Below, in pieces: positions 1 to 10,962 of a DNA stretch of 64,000 bases. Position 1 is the stretch's first letter. Each line of letters starts with the position of its first letter. The notes under the pieces are model-generated. The model saw only the letters and a program-made list of their open reading frames with translations, had not been told where the DNA came from and made no database searches. The stretch covers positions 32,680,501-32,744,500 of the forward strand of contig CAIIXF020000012.1 in assembly GCA_903813345.2 (NCBI GenBank). Reading direction: 5' to 3'. Origin of the DNA: Owenia fusiformis (taxonomy: Eukaryota; Annelida; Polychaeta; Sabellida; Oweniidae). The position numbers and the translations under genes are program-made.

Positions 1-897
1 ATTGATTATCACAGAAATACCAAAAATACACTATGACCTGAATCGATTGCAAACTAAATGATTTCAAAATACGACACAAATGGTCTATCTCATCAAATGT
101 GCAAATATGAAGTTTGCAATCGATTCAGGTCATACTTAAAATTAAAAGATTGTACATTTTTTCATCATTTTTTTCCTACAAAATGGCTTTAGAAAAATGC
201 TCCAAAAACAACTTTTACAATTATCAAATATCATACAAGTTTGTAAAACCAACGATTATACTATTATATTTCATTATGTAGTAACATATTTGGATAAGAT
301 GCAGGGATGCGTAGGATGTAAATGGATTTTGACAGACACAAAAATACTTCCTGGTTTGGAATCTATGCCTCTACACTTCATGATTGAATTATGACCCTAA
401 TAAGTGGCCTATACATCAATACAGTGCTGAATATAGGTCAACAAGATACTAGTGTGCATATAAATGTAATAATTGAAGCAGAATACTCATTTTGAAAAAT
501 CAGATGAATTATTTTTTTCCCATGGGGAGATCCCAATGGAGGGTGTATAAGGTCCTTTGAGCCTGTAATTGCTGAGAAAATACTTGTCAAAAAGTGTGAC
601 GTTTTTCGGGACACCCGATATATAGTTGTTATAGTAAAAACCATAGTTATTTTCTGTGCGTGATCCTAAGTGTATTTTCCACCTACTTCGTGTTTTTCTC
701 ACGAATACGTAAAGAAGTGGTCCGCTATATGGGCGTTTTCCTCGTGTCCGTCAACTAATGGGTGTTCACGCGTCTCCAATTGTTAAAACGTTCATATAGT
801 ATATATACGTGCATAATATGTAGGTCAAAATAAAAGGTATCCAGAGCTGAAATACAAACCTGTTTCATTATTAATATACGGTTATCCTTATATGTAG
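1..897. other. Non-coding sequence upstream of the first visible P450 exon
   Basis: No exon with recognisable protein similarity was found here. The P450 exon at 898 begins inside the conserved GN of the region after the proline-rich hinge, so an earlier exon with the membrane anchor and hinge must exist. I could not find it in these 897 bases, and it probably lies beyond the window start. Confidence 0.5.
32..134. repeat. Perfect 24-bp inverted repeat (hairpin or small MITE)
   Basis: Positions 32-55 and 111-134 are exact reverse complements (24 of 24), starting TATGACCTGAATCG on the left arm, with a 55-base AT-rich spacer. It resembles a miniature fold-back element. No clear target duplication was seen. 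Confidence 0.7.
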
Positions 898-3800
898 GTA
901 ATGCTACAGTTCTCATGGCAACTCCAGATGACAACGCTGGCGCAAAAAGAGTATGGGATTTCACAAAGAAGTACTCGAGCGACATTGTCTCGATGCGAGT
1001 GGGGCGACGACCTGCAGTAGTTTTGCATAAAATACGAGATGTCCGAGAAGCTTACTCAAAAGAAGCATTCCATTATAGGCCAAAGGTTCTCGGAATTAGT
1101 TCCAAAGGTATTTTTGGAAATAATGGACAACGATGGAGAGAACAGAGGCGTTTTGCATTGCATACACTGCGAGATTTCGGTCTGGGGAAAAATAGAATGG
1201 AGGCGGTTATTCAATCTGAGCTTGACTATTCCATTAATGAGATCTCACGCCATGAAAGCGGTCCCTTTGATACGACCGATCTCGTCAGTAACGCCACCGC
1301 AAATGTTATCAGCTATCTGGTTTTTGGGCACAGGTTCGAATACACCGATGAAACATTTCTGGAAATGACTCAAATGGTGTCTCAGTTATTCTTGTACGCA
1401 AGGGAAGTTAGTATACAGCAATATATTCCCTTTTCCAAATATTTACCATTAAATGGGAAATCGAAACTTGACCAGGCACTGGACAGACTTTTCAATGGAA
1501 TATACAAACCGGAGGTAAGAACATTTCGTTCAGCGCAATTAGAAGGAACACACTGAACGGAATTGCTAGAACAATGAAAAGCACTCCGCAGATTTGTCAA
1601 TTAAGTTATATTATTCCTGAATGGGGGGGGGGAGGTCTACATTTATTCTATGAGTAATCAGAATTCAGTTTAGTGTTTGACTGTTATTAGCTTTTACGTA
1701 ACGATATTCTAAAAACTGTAACAATGTTTGCAGGCCCGTAGCCAGGATTTGCCAAGGGGGGGTTCAATTTTCAAAAATTTCCAGGGGGGGTTCACATTTG
1801 ACAATTTTGCCCCAAATATGGCTAAAATCACTTGAAAAGTGCTCAAATTGGTGAAAAACTGCATGATTTTGAAAGAATTTTTGGCCAGGGGGGGGGGTTC
1901 GCCCGAACCCTGCGAACCCCCCCCCCTGGCTACGGGCCTGGTTTGAATAACTGACTACGTGACTACATTGAAATGATTCCAGGTTGATCAGCATCTGAGA
2001 GACTATGACCCAAATAAAATAGAAGATTACATCTCGGCGTTCATAAAAGAAATGAAGGAGCATGAAGGTACTACAGAACAACATTGGTTCACGGGTAGGT
2101 TTTTCCTCATCCTCTAAACGCAGGGCTCCAATATCAATCGAGCTCATACATACACACCTCAGTGGCTTGTGATACAAACCAAAACAACCCAATAAGGTGT
2201 GTATTAGTGATTAGATTTCCTGCTATTTCAAAACTTACTTTGAACTAAACTATTGGATTACTATGGGAAATTCCTAAAAGAGAATATTCTTGGGATAAAG
2301 GAAGGGGTACCATTTACACAATTTGAGAAATTATTGGCATTCATGAAACCTATAAAACAGCATTAATATTATTCAAAAGCGTTCGTAATCATGATTCTTA
2401 GCCCTCTGAAGTTTGAAAAATAACAATACCTGAGTGTTAATCCATAGATAATCCTTAAAAATGACAAACATTTTTAAAGATTATATGGTACAATCTCACA
2501 GTCAATAAAATCTAAAAGTGTATTGATGTTTTTTCGATTAAAACCACAAGCAAAATGCATGAAAAAGCTCCCCAGATTCATTCTACAAACAACTCGCGGT
2601 CCTTTGCATTACTCTTATACACCGAAATGTTCCAAATGTAATGACTAGTTGATTTATCTTTAGTCTAGTTTAAGAGAGCGTTCTGATTTATGTTTTAGAG
2701 GAGCAGTTGTTGTATAACATTGGGGATCTCTTCCAAACTGGTACGGACACAACAGCAGGATCAATCAGGTAAAATACTAAAATCACAAAGGAGATAAAGC
2801 TTCACGTTTTTAAGAAAACTTGTACGTGGACGTGTATCATGACCCCGGGGATTTCTGTCTTTATCCCATTCATTGTATTATGTCCCCCGGGGATTTCTGT
2901 CTTCATCTCATTTGGTTTTGCCAGGGACCAATTACTTGAAATTACTTAACTCTTAGTAATTTGTACTTTTCCAGGAAAGTAACTAAATACTACATATTGT
3001 ATGTGCAAAGGGAAAACGCATCCCTAATGCCTGGGTCACATTTGCTCCAATCCATCGGCCGGCGCGCGGCCGATTGAGTGTTTTGTTCAATATTGCATTC
3101 AATTTTGAACAAAATACTCAATCGGCCGGGCGCCTTAGTGAAAATCGGAGCCTACAGGTATGTGACCAAGGCATTAAGCGCCATAATTCTACACATTCAC
3201 GGACAGGTTTTCTTATTTAACGTGTAGCTTAACCACCCCCCCCCCCCCAATATATACGTATGATATAGTTTTACTTCATGGGGGAGCCAATTCAAATTGT
3301 GAAAGAATGCCAATAAAATATAAAAATGAAAAATATGTCCTAACCAAAGTGTCGCATCCATCCATCCATTAAAAACTTATTCATTATTAAGGTGGACGCT
3401 ACTTTGTATGGTGAAATATCCAGAGGTTCAAAAGAAGGTGCGTGCCGAAATCCGTGACAACATAGGTTTTGAAAGACCCCCTTCAATGGCGGATAAGCTA
3501 CATCTCCCCTACACAGAAGCGACGATCCTAGAGGTCCAGAGAAAGTATGGGGTGGTTGCCCCTCTGTTATTGGTCCACCAAACTACCGAAGCAACGCAAT
3601 TAAAGGTGGGGTAAAACATTTGTAGATACAAGAAGCTATTTATTCTCAGGCTCGTAGCAAGTTTTTTCAGCTAAAAAAATCGCTTGAAAAGTGCTCAAAA
3701 TGGCGACACTCTGCATAATTTTGAATAAGAATAATTTCTTCAATTTATACTTTTATGATAAAAATCTATTTTGAAATATAAAATGTTGATAATTTTCAGG

Positions 3801-4753
3801 GATACAATCTTCCACCAGACACATTAGTTGGAGCCAATCTGTATGCAATCCATAATGACCCTGAACATTGGGGAGATCCAGAAGTCTTCAGACCAGAGAG
3901 GTTTCTAGGGGATGACGGGAAAGTGAAACGAGATGATCATTTCTCAGTTTTTTCAGTTGGTAAGTACATGTGCGATTTATCGTCCACAACCGGAAATAGC
4001 CGAACGTCTTACAAAAACCTACAAGGGATTTGATTGGTTCCTTGAAATATTTTCAAACATCTTCGGTCGCGCTACATCTGTGGTCTCCCAATATACAGTG
4101 TCCTCAACACTTTGGGTTTTAAGGACAATGTGTTTGTCTTCTGCTCCCTGGAGTTAAAGTGTAATTTCACGTACTGTTTGAATAATATAAAACAAATTGG
4201 CCTAAACATTGTACCAAGAACAAGAAGCAAATATAACCTCTTCAGAATGATAAAAAGTGGCATAATTTCCTCGTATAATAGATTTTCAAACAGTTATAGA
4301 CGTATTCCTTTAACTGAGTTAAATTTGTTTTAAATATCGAAGTAAAATATATTGGTTGCATCAAAAAGCAAAAGCCTTTTCTGGGTCATCGCGAATGCCA
4401 TGATTTCCTCGAGTCTCTTCAGTTGCAATGCAACCATACTGGGATCGATTCGTGTCGTTCCACTACTGCCCTTGGTGGGGGCTCGCTACCTCTGTTGCAG
4501 ATTATTAACAAAGATGAAGACGACATATGTGATGTAATGGAAATAATCAAATATACAATAACTTTCAGGTAAAAGACAATGCCTTGGTGAATCCCTCGCT
4601 AAGATGGAGCTTTTCATATTCTTTGTTGGATTGATGCAAAAGTTTGAAGTGAGATTACCTGAAGGAGCAAGTGAACCAGTGATGAGACCTAAACTGAACC
4701 ACTCCACACAATCGCCTATACCATATAGCGTACGCTTTGTATCAAGCGTTTGA
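898..4753 (+). CDS. Cytochrome P450, CYP2-like (5' exon missing from window)
   Basis: Six exons with consistent GT/AG borders and phases: 898-1514, 1983-2094, 2699-2768, 3392-3605, 3800-3959, 4569-4753. They give about 452 residues; a CYP2 has about 490, so only the N-terminal anchor and proline hinge are missing. Visible landmarks in order: helix C WREQRRF with the CYP2-type TLRDFGLGK after it; I-helix [10 protein letters not shown], the oxygen-activation motif; K-helix EVQR (ExxR); the PERF motif in FRPERFL; and the heme loop [19 protein letters not shown], with its cysteine as the iron ligand. The heme loop is split by the last intron after the glycine codon's first base. No stop or frame break is seen. 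A CYP2-clan enzyme is an ER-bound mono-oxygenase of lipophilic substrates; the actual substrate cannot be read from sequence. Introns 1 and 3 of the visible part carry MITEs. Confidence 0.9.
1731..1940. mobile_element. MITE with 16-bp TIRs in a P450 intron
   Basis: The ends are perfect inverted repeats, CAGGCCCGTAGCCAGG and its complement, flanked by the 5-bp direct repeat GTTTG (1726-1730 and 1941-1945). The 210-bp body has G-runs and no coding capacity. Related pieces in this window lie near 3648, 6650 and 61030, sharing the phrase GAAAAGTGCTCA. The superfamily is not certain. Confidence 0.8.
2820..3024. repeat. Short direct duplication in a P450 intron
   Basis: CCCCGGGGATTTCTGTCTT occurs twice, near 2844 and 2886, about 42 bases apart, inside the intron after the I-helix exon. 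Wording near 2820 and 3195 resembles the FABP intron at 12420-12680, so these look like pieces of one interspersed repeat. Confidence 0.4.
3025..3176. mobile_element. Palindromic MITE, AATGCCT family, short copy
   Basis: The ends are TAATGCCTGGGTCACAT and its near-perfect complement. The body is itself largely palindromic, with CCGATTGAGT and ACTCAATCGG arms around a central AT stretch. Same family as 20301-21867 and 51441-51583. It sits in the intron before the K-helix exon of the P450 gene. Confidence 0.75.
3648..3725. mobile_element. Decayed fragment of the CAGGCCCGTAGCC MITE
   Basis: CAGGCTCGTAGC followed by GCTTGAAAAGTGCTCA and GCATAATTTTGAA matches the middle of the copy at 1731-1940 in the same order, but the right end is missing. 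Confidence 0.5.
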
Positions 4754-5393
4754 TAAAGGGCTAACTGGACAATTTACATAAATATCTCCCATGATACATC
4801 GCTTTGGAAGGGACAAATTTTCATTAGCCCGCCGAACGAGTCGATTACTCTGAACGTTTCTCAGCTTCTGTTCTTCCATCAGCCCCCAAGCATAGTTATA
4901 TGGTCCAATCTTTTCAATAATCAGAAAGATAATCGTAGATTCCAAGTAACATTATTTATACTTTTTCGATCTTCGATGGCGTCTGAGTAATTTCTGGGAT
5001 AGTAGTGACGTCACTGGAATTGGAGGGCATTTTCAAGATTTACAGATTTCTCTGGATTTGGGGATTCTAGTTCAAAAAGCTTTGTCATATATCTTAATTA
5101 CATACATACCTATAGCTATCGTTTGTGCAAATGAAACTCTACATAACTGTTTAATAGAGTCACAGTGCCGCATTGAAAATAGCACCCCTGTGTAATCCAA
5201 TGGGAAATAACCCGGATGTAGACGAAGTTGTACCATACACGAGAGCTCTTCAAACGAGAGGTAGCTGAACTGAACTAAATTAAACGTTATCGCGTATTGG
5301 TATATTAAAGTTGTAAACACATTTCCTTACAATAAAGCTAATATGCTTTATGCCAATAACAATTCGGGGATTATCATATCAATATATATAAGG
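4754..5393. other. 3' flank of the P450 gene
   Basis: No gene is seen. AATAAA at 5331-5336, about 580 bases after the stop codon, is the first good polyadenylation signal on the + strand and may end the P450 transcript. Only the hexamer supports this. Confidence 0.35.
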
Positions 5394-5537
5394 GTTATGT
5401 ACTCGGAGGTTTTGGATACAGCGTTTATCCCAAGGGAAAATATGTATTATATCTCCAGAAGGACCGCGCAGGGACCAAGGGAGATACACATATTTCCCTT
5501 GGGATAAACTCTGCATCCAAAGCCGACCGTACATAAC
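5394..5537. mobile_element. 144-bp fold-back MITE
   Basis: GTTATGTACTCGGAGGTTTTGGAT at the left pairs, with a few mismatches, with the right end GCATCCAAAGCCGACC through GTACATAAC. Inner arms TTTATCCCAAGGGAAA and TTTCCCTTGGGATAAA pair almost perfectly. Non-coding. Confidence 0.65.
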
Positions 5538-6640
5538 AGATGTATTCCATATATACTGAGGTCCTTGGTACAACACACCTCGTAAAGTTCCGAAATTCAA
5601 AAACGCACGAAGGTACCCGTTTTCTTAGTCTTAAAAAATTGTTTTTAAGTTTGTGAGATTTTCACACTCTATTTAAAATATAAAGCATAAGTTTAAATGT
5701 AAATATATTTCTTATTTCGTAAAACATAAATTGAGTTCATTTTTAGGAGAGGGACCAGCATGTATCCATCCCGGTCCTGGACCTTGACGATATAAGCTCC
5801 CTAGATACACTATATATTTTTACCGCTCGTTATGTACCTACCATTACGTCCAACAACACTTTATAAATATTATTATCATTTAATTAAATTAGCTATTTGC
5901 TGCAACTTTTCAGATTGTATGCAAGGTAACGATAGAGAATAATCGATGAACTGTCTCGGTATGACGTCATTATTGACATACTTCCATTGGTTTATACACT
6001 GTAGATATAAAATAAATATTTTGAGATACAAGTTCATCTACTCTGTATGATCTATTCAATCACGAGCTTTACTAATTAAAATTTTGGAAACGCCATTATG
6101 CAATAGTCAAATAGTCATCGTGGCTTAGGATTTCACATTGTGATGGAAGTTTGCATTTTGGTGAGCGCCTTAAAAATTATATTACCATTTGTTAAAACAC
6201 CTTTTCTTATTAAAGCCCCACTTTGCTTAATTTAGAAGAAAAAAGTAAAAATGAATCATTAACATCGATGAAAACTTGATACATAAAGCTTGACAGATCA
6301 AATATTTTTTGATAACATTATGCAAGCTTCGATGTGGCCTGTTTGAGCTCTTTTTGGTGTCAAATGAAAGATAAAGTACTTATCAATCTATTGAAAACAC
6401 TATGAAAATAAAACGTAAGACTTTATTTTCCCAAAAAATGTTGAAAGTTTATAGGTGCCATCTTGAATTTTTGGACGGAAAACCCTCAAATTTCCACAGG
6501 GAACACGCCGCAATATTTTCTTACGATGTACCAAAATTCTGAGTTTTATCACAAAGATAAAATTATTCACTGAATCCTAGCTCAAAATAGGGTAAGAATT
6601 GTAAAAATGCATCCTCCGATCGCAGGGCTTCAAAATCCAG
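5538..6640. other. Intergenic sequence, nothing recognised
   Basis: AT-rich and stop-dense in all frames. No recognisable exon, RNA gene or repeat boundary was seen. Confidence 0.5.
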
Positions 6641-6649
6641 AATATCTTC

Positions 6650-7520
6650 CAGGCCCGTAGCCAGGGGGTGGGGGAGGCTCTTGGGGCTCGTCTGATATCA
6701 CCTAACAAATGTGGACCTACCTTTTTGCTTCCTTGAAGCTCTTACTCACATTCACTGGGCAATTAAGATTAAAAAACTGGCATTACTGTGATATGTTTTT
6801 CGAATTTGGGCATTATTTTTCAAAATTTGGCCCAATTTTTTTCGCGGACATATTTGTGCCCCTTTCCCTTTGTTTTTTTTTAGGATCGTCCTTTGTGTTT
6901 TGTTAAACATAGCCTTCTGGCGGTTCCGGGGGGGGGGGAGGCGCCCCCCTATGATGGGCCCGGAAAAAATATTGGCCCAAAAATATTGTAGGGCCTCTTT
7001 AGTGGGCCTTTTTGGGCATTAGTTGACCTTTTGGGCCTTATTTTTTTCAATTTCAGGCCAAATTTTCAAATAACGGGTCATAGATTTTCAAAATTTTCGC
7101 CCGAATTTTGGTTTTAGTGTCCTAAAATTTTACGCGATGGGATGGGCCTGGAAAAAGAAATTGGGCCAAAGGTATTGTAGGGACTTATTTTTTTCTGCGC
7201 GGCCATAGGATTAGCCCAGAAAAAAAGGTTGGCTCAAAAATGTTGTAGGGCCTCTTTAGTGGGCCTTTTTGGGCATAACTTGATCTTTTTGGGTCTTATT
7301 TTTCAATTTTGGGCCAAATTTTTAAAGAACTGGTCATAAATTTTCAGAATTTTGGCACAAATTTGGGTTTTAGGGTTCTAAACAATTTTCTGCGCTGCTC
7401 TAGGATGGGCCCAGAAAAAAATGTTGGCCCAAAAATATTGTAGGGCCTCTTAAGTGCGCTTTTTGGGCATTACTTGACCTTTTGGGCCTTATTTTTTCAA
7501 TGTTAGGCTCGTATATAACG
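6650..7520. repeat. MITE remnant followed by ~190-bp degenerate repeats
   Basis: AGGCCCGTAGCCAGGGG near 6653 matches the left end of the 1731 MITE. Further on, units starting with GATGGGCC or GGATTAGCCC at about 6953, 7141, 7208 and 7403 share the phrases TTGTAGGGCCTCTTTAGTGGG and TTTTGGGCCTTATTTTT. Spacing of about 188 and 195 bases suggests a ~190-bp unit plus one 67-base partial. Non-coding. Confidence 0.55.
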
Positions 7521-7606
7521 TTCTATATATCTCCCAATATTGATGAAATGAGAAGTAATTTTCTCAAGGATACAATTTTTTTCGAGAATCCAATGGAGCC
7601 ATCTCG

Positions 7607-8461
7607 ATACGCGCGAAGTTTTTTTTTTTTCTTTTAAAATAGTCTTTATTCAACTTTTGGTTATTTTACATAACATAAACAATGACATAAAGTAGATAAT
7701 TCATACAATTTTCATTTTAATAGTTTTGATACAAAATTCCACTTTGAACAATAAAATACATTTTTTCTGTAATTAATTTCATATTTTATCAATGAAATCA
7801 TGCTTTCAAATGTTCTTTGTTTTTTACTATTCAATTCTAAAATATATGATTTATAAATACTGTTTGTAACAATGCTGATAAAATAATTTAAAAAATGTGT
7901 ATGTGAGTCATGGCCATTATAACCAATTATAATTTTTCTGTAAGAAATATTAAGGCCACATGTTTTATGTATCAGTGCCCATATATCTTTTGCTAAGGAA
8001 CATTCAAAAATAATATGTTTCAAGTCACATAAATTATTGCAAATACTACAATCTATGATAATTATCTGTTATCCCATAGAGAAATAAGTCAGTTAATCCA
8101 GGAAGAATATTGTTAATTATTTTGAAGTTAAAATTGGCAATTTTTTTGTCTTTAACTTTTATTATCTTGCTAGTAAAAAAATTTGGCCAATTTATTTCAT
8201 CTATTTTACCTTCATTTGTTATACAAAAATCTCTTTCCCATTTCTTGTAGGTAAACCATTTTTCAGATTTTTTATTTTTCAGTATTGTATAAAAGAAATT
8301 GGATTTTTTACCTCTAAAGTCTAATTGGATGTTTTTTACTTTAAGGTTGGGTTTTCTTGGTATATTTGTGAATTTTACTTGTTCTATATTAATAAAGCAT
8401 TTTATTGATTTCATTACAGTTAGGACTTGAAAATATTCAGAAATCAAATACGCGCGAAGTT
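7607..8461 (-). mobile_element. 5'-truncated LINE, 3' end of the reverse-transcriptase ORF
   Basis: A 14-bp direct repeat ATACGCGCGAAGTT (7607-7620 and 8448-8461) brackets the insert. The - strand 3' end is a poly(A) (T-run at 7618-7632). On the - strand, 8447-8046 encodes part of the post-RT region, including KWERDFCIT and FNFKIINNILPG. After a one-base frame change near 8030 it continues as a C-x2-C...H-x4-C knuckle (CSICNN then KHIIFEC) and ends by 7712. This is typical of the C-terminus of LINE polymerases. It was truncated at insertion and is inactive. Confidence 0.8.
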
Positions 8462-8736
8462 ATCACGTCACTCCTTGGTGGGCACACGGGTGGACGAAAG
8501 CTCATTGTCCAACTCGCTCTAGTTTGCGACGTTAAACACAGAAGACGACTCACCCCTGGGTTACCCCCATATATGTTGGGTTGGTTTTTCAAATAACCCT
8601 CACAATTACTAGTGTACTTGAAATCTTGTAGTTGAAAATACGTTGGATCAGTACAGTAGCTTCATGCCAAATACTGACAACATTTTCTACTACATGGTTT
8701 CACTACACATTCGAGTAGTTTTGAGGGTGATTTGAA

Positions 8737-8868
8737 ACATAATTGTCGACCTCTCTTGGGGTCAACTGGCATATTTGTGCACGGATACTGTAAATTAAAA
8801 AGTACTGTTGACCGAGACCGGAGATCTTTAGTGAGTACCTCACTAGCGGTCAACAGTACACAAGTAGC
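8737..8868. repeat. Interspersed repeat shared with 53183-53300
   Basis: The block with GGTCAACTGGCA, ACTGTAAATTAAAAAG and TACTGTTGACCGAGACCG reappears at 53183-53300 with the same order of phrases. Both copies contain GGTCAAC on one strand and GTTGACC on the other, so each can fold back. Non-coding. Confidence 0.5.
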
Positions 8869-8870
8869 GG

Positions 8871-10514
8871 TTTTTTGTTTTTCTTTTTTAAATTTTTATA
8901 TTTCCTTTATTTCATAATACATCATACAAACAGATACAAGGCCTACGCCGGAGCATTATTGGCCCTGTTAAAGTAGTTACAATATAGGTTAAAATAGGTC
9001 ACAATGCAAAAATGATAGATATAAAACATATTTATGAACATGAAAATAATCGTGAAAACGTGAAGACAGGTCAGAGATATATGTACATATTAATGAATAT
9101 TGGACTATTTGACTTCCTTGACAATAGAGTGTAAAAATTCGGCTGTTAATTCAATAGCCTTTTTATTTGTAATTGTGTCAAGAGAAGGATCTGCAAATAG
9201 TTGAAAGTCTACCCTGTCTTCCTGTTTTCTATTACATTATTATTAAAAGAGTTTAAATTAAAGAATGGGAGTCCCCCTAATTCTCTGTGAAAATTGAGTC
9301 TTTGAATGTTAAAAAGAGGGCAATGGAGCAATAGGTGTTTGGTTGATTCAGTAGAGTGACCACATTTACATTTGGCATTTGGAATATTTTTGAAGTTATG
9401 TACAAATGATGCTGCCTAAAAATGAGATCACATCTCGTTTTATTTAAGACAATTTCTTTATCTCTGGATAGGTTTAATCTTGGGGTTGTGAATTCTTTCT
9501 TTTTCACATTCAAAAATGTTCTAATTTTATACTTAAATGAGTTGCGTGAGTGTGCTTGTTTCAGTTCATCATGTAAATTATCCCATAATTTAATACTGGA
9601 TAAAGCTGTAAACTTCCTAAGTTTAGCAGATGCTTTGAATGGGATCTTAACATCATTGCTACGTCGAAGTTTTTGGTGATTTACCTGATTCTTATACTGT
9701 TCAAAAACATTCGCGAAACATATGAAGGCATCTTATAATTATTTACAAAGTCAAACATAAAAACTAGTTTTTTTTCTTTTCTTCGATTGGATAAGGACCT
9801 CCATCCAAGACATGCCATCACCTTCTCAGAGTTTGACCCTTGGATGCAACCACTTACAATAAGACCCGCTCTATATTGGACTCTATCTAAACTTGCTAAG
9901 AGGTGTAGATTTGCGCTGTTAAAAATAATGGAGAGGTTAAGCTAACGATGTTTTTCACAACGTAACCGTGAACGCAAAGTACAAAAATTAACAAAGGAAT
10001 GTATCGAGCGCTCATAGTTTTATGCGCGCTTAGTCTACTTCAGATACTCTTTCAGCTTCAGAGTTTCGGGTTTAGAACGGGAGATTTGAAATTTGACGTT
10101 GGGTCAACGGGAACCATTTTACTCGTGTCTATTGAACACTATGCTGTCAATTTTGATTTCGATGCACAGTTGAATTCTTGCTGAACACGATGATGTATGT
10201 CATGCATGATTTAGCGCCAAAAATCTTACGAAACGAGCTCGTTTAAAATATGTATTAGAAAACCAGCTATAAAACCGCATCAATGACATACTATAGAATC
10301 ATTACACGCTATGGTGTAGTCTAAACAAACACTGGATTTGAACGGCTATTTATATGAGAAGGCTACATGAATTTGTATATGGTCGAGTGATACGTACATG
10401 TTCAGTTTCGATTATATATGCAAAGCTTAACCTCTCCACTATATGCAAAGCTTAACCTCTCCACTATTGCCATATTCGAGATGTGGTAGAATGAATGCCA
10501 TATAAGTTGTCTGT
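8871..10514 (-). mobile_element. 5'-truncated LINE split by a MITE
   Basis: AAGTAGCGGTT occurs at 8862-8872 and 10515-10525 and looks like the target duplication; the T-run from 8871 is the poly(A) on the - strand. Coding remnants read on the - strand: LPHLEYGNS near 10480, then DRVQYRAGLIVSG and LGWRSLSNRRKEKK around 9770-9890, then KCKCGHSTESTKHLLLHCPL near 9330-9380. These are, in order, the region after the RT domain and the terminal Cys/His knuckle of a LINE polymerase. The reading frame changes several times. The MITE at 9930-10462 lies between the first two pieces. Confidence 0.75.
9930..10462. mobile_element. MITE nested in the LINE
   Basis: GGAGAGGTTAAGC at 9930-9942 and GCTTAACCTCTCC at 10450-10462 form the terminal repeats. 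The right end is duplicated in tandem (also 10425-10437, 25 bases apart). It interrupts the LINE coding trace. Similar GGGAGGTTAAG wording occurs near 59222 and 59535. Confidence 0.65.
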
Positions 10515-10525
10515 AAGTAGCGGTT

Positions 10526-10962
10526 AACAGACTAATAGTACCTAGTAGCGGTCAGCAGAACATATTGTTCACTTTTAATCAACCAATCATATTTTAATAT
10601 TTCAACTGAGGTACAAACAATAAGATTTGAACTCTATAGTTGAAAACTTGTCAGTGAAGACTGATAAATTGAAGTTCAATTGTGTCTCATTGTAGATTTC
10701 ACATCCTCCAGGCACAGGGGTCAAAACAAGAGGGAAGGAATGATGAATCCCTGCGTTTGGAGAATGAGTTTCCACAATATGGATCAAAGTTATGAGCGTT
10801 GTGACAATTTTGGGTCACCCCGCCATGTACATTGTACGGCGAGATTATGAATGACTTTGAACGACATTTAATGTACAAGAGAGACACATTTCACACACGG
10901 GCTTCATTTTGAGTAACAGGTAGACGTCATTTGGAGTTTGCGATACAACACACTTTAGGATA
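10526..10962. other. 5' flank of the FABP gene
   Basis: Contains the end of the host sequence hit by the LINE and the presumed promoter. No clear TATA box is placed at a usual distance. An ACGTCA (half-CRE-like) occurs near 10924, too little to call a site. Confidence 0.35.
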
